From: Verrucomicrobia bacterium UBA2460
GTDB lineage: Bacteria; Verrucomicrobiota; Verrucomicrobiia; Methylacidiphilales; Verrucolacustridaceae
Assembly (NCBI GenBank): GCA_002342345.1
Contig: DDPU01000020.1
Location: 1-5,773, forward strand
DNA: 5,773 nucleotides
Reading direction: 5' to 3'
Shown here: piece by piece, positions 1 through 5,773 of the stretch
Position numbering within the stretch: position 1 is the stretch's first letter
Layout: every line of letters starts with the position of its first letter
Program-made: the position numbers and the translations under genes
Notes under the pieces: generated by a model
What the model was told of the DNA's origin: nothing
The model's database searches: none
Seen by the model: the letters and a program-made list of their open reading frames with translations, nothing else

Positions 1-1454
1 TTGGGCGAGGAGAACGTGCCCGATCCTCCGAGCACCGAAACCTGCAGCTGCTCGGCACCGACGAGTCCGCTCAGCGTCCCCAGGGTGACGATGGCGGCGG
101 TGGTTCCGTCATAGACCTTGTTGATCGTGCTGGAGGTCATGGTGATATCCTTCGGCAGGATGGTTCCGGCCAACGTGGGAGAGGTGAAATTGTAAAGGGA
201 GGCGCCGGATCCGATCAGGGTCATCCCGGTGGTGACGCTGATTCCGGAACCGGCGTTTTTGGAGGCAAAGGTGCCGGTGGTGGCGTTCCCCAGCGAGACG
301 TTGTTGGCCGGCCCGCTCGGCGCCGCACCGGTTAGACTGGCCGAGGTGGTGCCGTCATAAACCTTGGTGGTGACGCTGGCCACGGCGGAAAGGGGCGTGG
401 GATTTGCCGAGACCCCCTGCTGCCCGGTGTTGTTGGGTGTGTTGATGGCCCCGGGAACGGTGGGTCCACCAGGACCACCACCGCCGCCTCCGGTCACCCC
501 GGAAGGCGTCAGACCGCCGAAAGGTCCGTTGCCCCCGCCACCCCCGGCGGTGTTGATGTTGGCCAACTGCGAGGTGGTCCCCACCCCTGTCAGGTTGCCG
601 TTAAAGCCGGGCGTGGAGATGGCCATGACAAAGGAGGGGGGCGCAGGATTGGGCGGAGGGGAAGCCGCCGTCAACAGCTGCCCGCCGAAGGTAATGGCCA
701 CCCCGCTGGTTCCGGTGGGACTAAGGACGCCCCGGCTGATTTGGGTCTGCTGCCCGATCGCGGTGTTGAGAATGGCGCCGGTGGTGGGCAACGGAGTGGG
801 AAAACCGCCGATCAGCGGGGTGGAGCGGATGACTTGCCCAAGATCGACGGTGTGGAGGCTGGGCGCACCGCCGTTGGCTCCAATCACCGCAAGTTGCCCG
901 GGGGCGATGGTGACGGATCCCGATGGCGCGGCCACGGTGGTGGCGGCGTTTCCTTGCAGAACGACCAGACCAAAACCGCCGGTCGCTCCGGCGGTTTTGC
1001 CACCCGAGCCGTCCGCCGGGTAGGCGGTGACGAGGAAAGTTTTCCCAGCCGGATCCCCGGCCACCGCCCCGGAAACCCCGCCGGAAACAATGTTGATCCC
1101 CTCCGCCGCGGGGGGCGTGCAGACCAGAGCGGAGCCCCGGTCGAGACGAACCGTCCGGTCATTGGGATCAAAGGAAAAGGTGGAGTTGTTGCCGATCCTG
1201 ATCTTGCTGCCATCCGGGAAAGTAATCTCCGCAACTGCCTGGGCCTGCGTCTGAATCTGGCCCCCGGCCGTGATTTTATCCCCCACCGAGACAATTTCGG
1301 AATTCCCTCCGTTCATCCTTTGCACAGTGGGAAGCAGCGCAGTGATGGTCCCTTCCCCTAACTCAGCTGCAGAAGCCACCCCAATCGCGCCAAGAATCAT
1401 TCCCAAGAAAATGGCGGGCGGAGAACCAGGGCGGTTGGGAACGAGGAAACGCAT
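1..1454 (-). CDS. Secreted FecR-domain / YDG-repeat protein, C-terminus beyond window
   Basis: Translating the minus strand from the ATG at 1454-1452 gives an uninterrupted frame of 484 codons to the left edge, so the protein is partial at its C-terminus. Residues 1-30 form a signal peptide (hydrophobic IFLGMILGAIGVASAA, likely cut near Ala29/Ala30). Residues about 45-190 resemble a FecR-type beta domain: an Ala-rich stretch leading into ITFPDGSKIRIG (78-88), then VRLDRGSAL (102-110) and a second beta-rich half ending in VTIAPGQLAVIG. Residues about 262-350 are a Gly/Pro/Asn-rich linker with glycine runs at 304-308 and 322-327. Two YDG repeats follow, each opening with KVYDGTT (K364 and K446), an 82-residue period; the second runs off the edge. 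YDG repeats are typical of long secreted adhesin-like proteins. An in-frame TGA at 1472-1470 leaves the 1454 ATG as the only reasonable start; TAAGGA lies 4 nt upstream. Function is inferred as a surface or exported structural protein; the domain calls are by eye. Confidence 0.85.
   Translation of the reverse strand, partial: MRFLVPNRPGSPPAIFLGMILGAIGVASAAELGEGTITALLPTVQRMNGGNSEIVSVGDKITAGGQIQTQAQAVAEITFPDGSKIRIGNNSTFSFDPNDRTVRLDRGSALVCTPPAAEGINIVSGGVSGAVAGDPAGKTFLVTAYPADGSGGKTAGATGGFGLVVLQGNAATTVAAPSGSVTIAPGQLAVIGANGGAPSLHTVDLGQVIRSTPLIGGFPTPLPTTGAILNTAIGQQTQISRGVLSPTGTSGVAITFGGQLLTAASPPPNPAPPSFVMAISTPGFNGNLTGVGTTSQLANINTAGGGGGNGPFGGLTPSGVTGGGGGGPGGPTVPGAINTPNNTGQQGVSANPTPLSAVASVTTKVYDGTTSASLTGAAPSGPANNVSLGNATTGTFASKNAGSGISVTTGMTLIGSGASLYNFTSPTLAGTILPKDITMTSSTINKVYDGTTAAIVTLGTLSGLVGAEQLQVSVLGGSGTFSSP
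3..390 (-). repeat. Tandem YDG repeat units in the coding sequence
   Basis: The KVYDGTT motif occurs twice in frame, encoded at 345-365 and 99-119, exactly 246 bp (82 codons) apart. The first unit continues with a TGTFASKNAG segment, then SLYNF and GTILPKD before the next unit starts, which matches the general order of YDG domains. The two copies are diverged at the nucleotide level, so this is a protein-domain repeat and not a recent DNA duplication. More copies probably lie to the left of the window. Confidence 0.75.
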
Positions 1455-1566
1455 AATGTCCTTACTTTTTCAGACCGGATTCCGCATCGGTTGGTTCAAT
1501 CAGACACATTTTCTTAATCGTTAAAAATTCGGGCACTTTTTGCCGTCATAAACTCTTAAATGATAA

Positions 1567-1596
1567 TACATAAATCATAAATTTCAAGGGCCTCAA
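1567..1596 (-). promoter_or_regulatory. Candidate promoter of the FecR/YDG gene
   Basis: On the minus strand TTGAGG (1596-1591) and TATGTA (1572-1567) lie 18 nt apart, about 110 nt upstream of the ATG at 1454. The match is moderate. A TTGAAA nearer the start has a spacer too short for a standard promoter. This is a weak prediction made by eye. Confidence 0.2.
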
Positions 1597-1691
1597 AAGG
1601 GGGCTTTTTGGCAGAATGACTTTTCACTAAATTTTACATAAATTCATAGCGGTCAGACATTTAGTCAGAAAATAAGAGTTGGTTAACAGTA

Positions 1692-1721
1692 TTGACCACA
1701 AGGAATAGTGGCAAATATTTT
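1692..1721 (+). promoter_or_regulatory. Candidate sigma70-like promoter of the barrel operon
   Basis: TTGACC at 1692-1697 and TATTTT at 1716-1721 are separated by 18 nt, a plausible -35/-10 pair. Transcription would start near 1728 and leave a leader of about 75 nt before the ATG at 1802. The surroundings are AT-rich, so chance matches are common, and other -10-like hexamers (TATAGT at 1733, TATTTA at 1771) exist without good partners. Confidence 0.3.
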
Positions 1722-1801
1722 TTCTTTCAAAATATAGTGTTGTTAGAAAATTTTTTACTTCTTTTCAGCATATTTAAGATATCCTTCCAGCACTGCGTTC
1801 T

Positions 1802-2875
1802 ATGCTTTGCCAATTCCGAAAAATCCCGGTTTTCGCATACCTGGCCATGGCGTGGATCCTGCTGTTCGCCCGGCCAGACCTTTATGCCCAAGGGGCCGGC
1901 GCTGCGGCTGTCTCCTCGCAAACCAGACAGGATTTGCAGCTCCGCCAGCAACTGAAGGAAAGCGATAGCCAAGGCACTTCCAACCGGGCCGTGGAGGAGG
2001 AGAGCGTCACCGCCAAAGCGTTGCCCGAGGACATGGGCAACCTTCCCATCATGACGGAACCAGCCCGCAAACCCTGCTTTTATCTCACCGTGGACACGCA
2101 GGCTTTTTACAACAGCAACGTTCTCTATGCGGAAAGCGGGGGACAAAAGTTCGCCGCCTGGCAAATCATCACCACCCCCGAAATCGGCTTTGCACCCTCC
2201 ATCCAGGAGGAGCGTTACTCCATGTTTTTCCCCCGACTGGGATTCCGCTACCAGTTTTTCACCTATGCCCAGTCCGAGCCGGGATCGCCGCCGTACAATT
2301 CGACGGGAATTTCCGCAAACAATTTCCAGGTGATGAATCCCTTCGCCTCCCTGGGTTGGTCCTTCAGCGACGATCTTTATCTGACGTTTTCCGCCAACGC
2401 CAACCTGTACCAGGGATCGGGAAGGGATTGGTCCGCTTACGCGAACTTCCTCGATGAATATCCCCTCTCCTGGCAGGCCACCTGGTTCCGGCCCATCGCC
2501 GACTGGAACTCCATCAATGTGACCGGCTACGCCTCCTACGTTTTGGCCAACCCCACCAACTTCACCCGCACGGATAACAACCTTACCCTGGCCTGGGTGG
2601 TCAATCCCCTCGATGAACTGGGTCTTCAGGCGTACGCCAGCTTCCGTCTGGCAAAATACACGGGAACCAACGTGGCCGGCCAGTTCGACAACTCGGATCG
2701 GCTCGATTTCCAGCAGACCTATGGTTTTTCCGCCACCTACACACCGGTGGAATATCTCTCGATCCGGGCCTTTGTCAGCTGGACCAAGAGCGACAGCAGC
2801 GTGGCCGTCGCCGAAACGGGCGATTTTGAGGCTCTTAACGCCGGTACCGGACTCAACCTGATTTATCGGTTCTGA
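1802..2875 (+). CDS. Predicted outer-membrane beta-barrel protein
   Basis: The 357-residue product begins with an N-terminal signal peptide (Arg6 and Lys7, then a hydrophobic core to about residue 24; likely cut after LYA at 29). A polar stretch rich in Gln, Glu and Ser (about 30-90) follows. From about residue 93 the sequence alternates hydrophobic and polar residues in about 12 amphipathic segments with many aromatic residues, for example YLTVDTQAFYNSNV (94-107), YSMFFPRLGFRYQFF (139-153), LYLTFSANANLY (192-203) and YLSIRAFVSW (318-327). It ends in LNLIYRF. A terminal Phe after an amphipathic strand is the classic C-terminal signature of barrels assembled by the BAM machinery. No POTRA or plug domain is visible, so it does not look like a TpsB or TonB-dependent receptor. 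The ATG at 1802 is chosen because it precedes the charged n-region of the signal peptide; a TAA at 1775-1777 limits upstream extension. No clear Shine-Dalgarno site is seen. It is the first gene of a two-gene unit. Transported substrate or role is unknown. Confidence 0.85.
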   Translation: MLCQFRKIPVFAYLAMAWILLFARPDLYAQGAGAAAVSSQTRQDLQLRQQLKESDSQGTSNRAVEEESVTAKALPEDMGNLPIMTEPARKPCFYLTVDTQAFYNSNVLYAESGGQKFAAWQIITTPEIGFAPSIQEERYSMFFPRLGFRYQFFTYAQSEPGSPPYNSTGISANNFQVMNPFASLGWSFSDDLYLTFSANANLYQGSGRDWSAYANFLDEYPLSWQATWFRPIADWNSINVTGYASYVLANPTNFTRTDNNLTLAWVVNPLDELGLQAYASFRLAKYTGTNVAGQFDNSDRLDFQQTYGFSATYTPVEYLSIRAFVSWTKSDSSVAVAETGDFEALNAGTGLNLIYRF

Positions 2876-2877
2876 AG

Positions 2878-3696
2878 ATGAAATTCCTTTTCCTGCTTGT
2901 CCTTGCGGTCGTTCCCCTTTCGGGGAGGTCGGAAACCGCCCCGGAAAACATCCCCCCCTCCCCCAGCCGGCTTACCTTTGCCCAGACCACCCCGCCTTCC
3001 GCTCCCGCCGTCTCCTCCCAGGCCGTGGCCACCCAGCCTAAGGTTCCCGCGACGCCCCCCACCCCCGCCTCGCCCCAACCTTCACCCGACCCTGCCCAAA
3101 ATCCCGCCGCACCGACGCCCGCTCCCCCCAAGCCGGGGGAAATCGATCCTCTCCTCGATCCCTCGCGTCCCCGCAACTGCCAACTGGAAATCACCAGGGA
3201 ACAGACGGTTCAATGCGGGAGCGTGAAAGTGGTTCTGCCGGTCGGGGTCTACCGGCAAGTCCTGATTGTGGAAAACCCGGAAGGAAGACGCGCCGTGGAC
3301 GCCACCGAACTCAAGCGCCAACAGCTCGGCCTCGGCTACATCCGCTACCTTTCGGAGGCAAAACTCCAAGTGGATGGGCGGGAACGAACCGGCGGCATCG
3401 ATATCGGCATCCGCCCGGACGACCAGCTGCCCCTTCGCATTTGGTACAAAAAAATGACGGAGCCGGATGACGTCACCAAGGCCTTCTCCTTCATCCTGCC
3501 ACCCGTCGCCCTGATCGCCGGGGCCGGTGCCTGGTCCTCCGGGAACACGCTGCTTCCGGACTCTCCCCCCGAACTCACCGAGGCCCGGGATTACTATCTC
3601 CGCAAACACGAACCTTCCCTGCCCACCGTCCATCCGGCGTTCCGAGGCCGTCCCGCCGAACCCAGCAGCGAGCCCGGCATGCGAACCAACCGCTGA
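2878..3696 (+). CDS. Exported Pro-rich protein of unrecognised family
   Basis: This 272-residue protein starts 2 nt after the stop of the barrel gene and has no visible Shine-Dalgarno site, so its translation is probably coupled. Residues 1-20 form a signal peptide (MKFLFLLVLAVVPLSG); there is no lipobox cysteine. Residues about 21-88 are a Pro/Ala/Ser-rich low-complexity linker of the type that spans periplasm or cell wall. A compact domain follows at about 98-200, with two cysteines (Cys101, Cys113) that could form a disulfide and beta-like segments such as VKVVLPVGVYRQVLIVENPEG (116-136, key residues only described) and LPLRIWYKK (184-192). Residues 203-219 are hydrophobic but short for a membrane helix. 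The C-terminus (about 227-272) is polar and Pro-rich. I do not recognise the family. Operon position suggests a partner of the barrel in the envelope; that is inference. Confidence 0.8.
   Translation: MKFLFLLVLAVVPLSGRSETAPENIPPSPSRLTFAQTTPPSAPAVSSQAVATQPKVPATPPTPASPQPSPDPAQNPAAPTPAPPKPGEIDPLLDPSRPRNCQLEITREQTVQCGSVKVVLPVGVYRQVLIVENPEGRRAVDATELKRQQLGLGYIRYLSEAKLQVDGRERTGGIDIGIRPDDQLPLRIWYKKMTEPDDVTKAFSFILPPVALIAGAGAWSSGNTLLPDSPPELTEARDYYLRKHEPSLPTVHPAFRGRPAEPSSEPGMRTNR
2946..3144 (+). repeat. Pro/Ala/Ser low-complexity coding segment
   Basis: This stretch of the 272-aa gene is dominated by cytosine runs and encodes a Pro-rich linker (about residues 23-89). The strong strand bias in C content also produces long spurious open frames on both strands here. 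It separates the signal peptide from the folded domain. Confidence 0.7.
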
Positions 3697-3839
3697 CAGC
3701 TCCCTCGCGACTCCCGCGTTGAGGAGGCAAGCCGGCATTTCTTCATTCCGGTGGGGCCTTCTGGAGCAAGTCTCCCAGGCCTGGTTTTTTACCGGCCCCG
3801 TAACGAAGCGGGGATATCGACCCCGCCCTACCCAAACGA
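3697..3839. other. Hairpin-rich convergent intergenic region
   Basis: This 143-bp gap lies between the convergent 272-aa gene and atpC and contains a series of inverted repeats. CCTC-GCG (3703-3709) pairs with CGC and GAGG (3715-3717, 3721-3724). CCGG at 3732-3735 pairs with CCGG at 3748-3751. The terminator hairpin is at 3755-3781. GGCC-T-GGT (3778-3785) can pair with ACC-GGCC (3791-3797). GCGGGG (3808-3813) pairs with CCCCGC (3821-3826), and CGGGG (3809-3813) could alternatively pair with CCCCG (3796-3800). The density of structure suggests a dispersed intergenic repeat or a structured 3' region; no protein frame is convincing. Confidence 0.5.
3755..3790 (+). terminator. Probable rho-independent terminator of the barrel operon
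   Basis: An imperfect stem pairs GGC (3755-3757) with GCC (3779-3781) and CTGG (3761-3764) with CCAG (3775-3778). It is followed after TGG by six consecutive T residues (3785-3790) on the plus strand. It lies about 60 nt after the TGA of the 272-aa gene. The stem is bulged, so efficiency is uncertain. On the minus strand the A/T tract precedes the stem, so it should not act on the atp operon. Confidence 0.5.
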
Positions 3840-4256
3840 TCAGGCTCCCGGGCGCCTCTTTCTCTTGAGATTCAACTGTGCCGTTGAGCGCTGGATCAAC
3901 GCCATCAACTCCTCCGCTTCCGGTCCGGCCTTCTTCTCCATCAGGGCCTTTTTGGCGTTTTCCAAGGCCCGCTCGACCGCATGCTCGTCGATGTCCTCGG
4001 GCTTCACCGCCATATCGGTGAGGATGGTCACCCGGCTCCCGGTGATCTCCGCGAAACCCCCGCCCACCGCGAGTTCGTCCCCCTTGGAATGGGCCTTCAG
4101 GTCCAGTTCCCCGGGCAGGATCTGCGTGAGCAGCGGGACGTGGCCGGGCAACACCCCCAGCTGACCCTCCACCCCGGGCATGACGACCTGTTCGACATCA
4201 TCGTCGAACGTCTTCCCCTCCGGGGTGACGATCACCAGTCTGAGTTTGCCGGCCAT
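3840..4256 (-). CDS. atpC: F-type ATP synthase epsilon subunit
   Basis: This 138-residue protein is the epsilon subunit of the F1 central stalk, which links gamma to the c-ring and can inhibit ATP hydrolysis. The N-terminal beta-sandwich (about 1-85) carries the family hallmark MPGVEGQLGVLPGH (26-39) and GGGFAEITGSRVTILTD (65-81). The C-terminal helical hairpin (about 88-138) ends in the basic LKRKRR segment. The length is normal for bacterial epsilon subunits. It is the last gene of the visible atp cluster, 18 nt after atpD, with AGGGGA 10 nt before its ATG. In the helical domain the segment HAVERA occupies the place of the ATP-binding I/L-D-x-x-R-A motif known from some epsilon subunits and lacks the I/L-D pair. 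That alignment was made by eye. Confidence 0.96.
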   Translation of the reverse strand: MAGKLRLVIVTPEGKTFDDDVEQVVMPGVEGQLGVLPGHVPLLTQILPGELDLKAHSKGDELAVGGGFAEITGSRVTILTDMAVKPEDIDEHAVERALENAKKALMEKKAGPEAEELMALIQRSTAQLNLKRKRRPGA

Positions 4257-4266
4257 GGTTCTTCTT

Positions 4267-4272
4267 TCCCCT
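4267..4272 (-). promoter_or_regulatory. Ribosome binding site of atpC
   Basis: AGGGGA on the minus strand lies 10 nt before the atpC ATG, within the 18-nt gap after the atpD TAA, and supports the chosen start. Confidence 0.55.
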
Positions 4273-4274
4273 GC

Positions 4275-5773
<1,499 letters not shown>

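Larger units (their letters stand above)
1455..1801. promoter_or_regulatory. AT-rich divergent intergenic region
   Basis: This 347-bp gap separates two divergently transcribed genes and is strikingly AT-rich compared with the GC-rich coding regions on both sides. No convincing gene lies in it: short frames crossing it are shadows. It contains candidate promoters for both directions (listed separately), four copies of CATAAA (1547, 1569, 1576 and 1637) and a short hairpin, CAAAAG-GGGG-CTTTTTG, at 1594-1610. It probably carries the control region for both the FecR/YDG gene and the barrel operon. Confidence 0.6.

Noticed and set aside
364..1361. Plus-strand open frames of 219 and 206 aa opposite the FecR/YDG gene
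   Set aside because: They are antisense to a frame with signal peptide and recognisable domains; their Pro/Gly-rich products mirror the GC-rich codons of the real gene.
1692..1955. Plus-strand 87-aa open frame overlapping the start of the barrel gene
   Set aside because: It starts inside the AT-rich promoter region and reads out of frame into the barrel gene; no signal or motif supports it.
1802..2875. Barrel protein as a TpsB-type two-partner secretion transporter
   Set aside because: It is too short and has no POTRA domains; only a signal peptide, a polar N-terminal stretch and a barrel of about 12 strands are visible.
3082..3738. Minus-strand open frame of 218 aa opposite the Pro-rich gene
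   Set aside because: It overlaps the signal-peptide-bearing plus-strand gene almost fully, has no export signal or recognisable motif, and is explained by GC-rich codon shadowing.
3750..3833. Functional tRNA-Lys (TTT in the anticodon-like loop)
   Set aside because: The T-loop lacks TTC, position 8 is not T, position 37 is a pyrimidine, the anticodon-like stem has only 4 bp and no CCA follows. Retained only as a structural curiosity in the findings.
3751..4164. Plus-strand open frame of 137 aa opposite atpC
   Set aside because: It is a shadow of atpC and runs through the hairpin-rich intergenic region; no domain is recognisable.

Overview
The window comes from a GC-rich Gram-negative bacterium. 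It holds the distal end of an F-type ATP synthase operon next to a locus that encodes exported or cell-surface proteins. The outer-membrane barrel protein implies a diderm. The FecR-plus-YDG-repeat architecture, the weak or missing Shine-Dalgarno sites in the surface locus and the flavour of the AtpD sequence would suit a member of the PVC group such as Verrucomicrobiota. That placement is inference and is not proven by the window.

Layout: (1) Positions 1-1454, minus strand: the N-terminal 484 residues of a large secreted protein with a signal peptide, a FecR-like domain, Gly/Pro-rich linkers and at least two YDG repeats. Its C-terminus lies off the left edge. (2) Positions 1455-1801: an AT-rich intergenic region between divergent genes, with candidate promoters in both directions and a repeated CATAAA motif. 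(3) Positions 1802-3696, plus strand: a tight two-gene unit. The first gene is a 357-aa predicted outer-membrane beta-barrel ending in Phe; the second is a 272-aa exported Pro-rich protein that starts 2 nt later. (4) Positions 3697-3839: a convergent intergenic region unusually rich in hairpins, including a likely rho-independent terminator for the plus-strand unit. (5) Positions 3840-5773, minus strand: atpC (epsilon), atpD (beta, complete) and the last 16 residues of atpG (gamma), in the usual order gamma-beta-epsilon.

The ATP synthase genes are conventional and confidently called. The divergent left part is the less ordinary half: a FecR/YDG giant-protein candidate facing a barrel protein and a periplasmic or surface Pro-rich protein of unrecognised family. 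These three may work together in the envelope, but only their arrangement and export signals support that. No transposase, integrase, CRISPR array or convincing tRNA or rRNA gene was seen.
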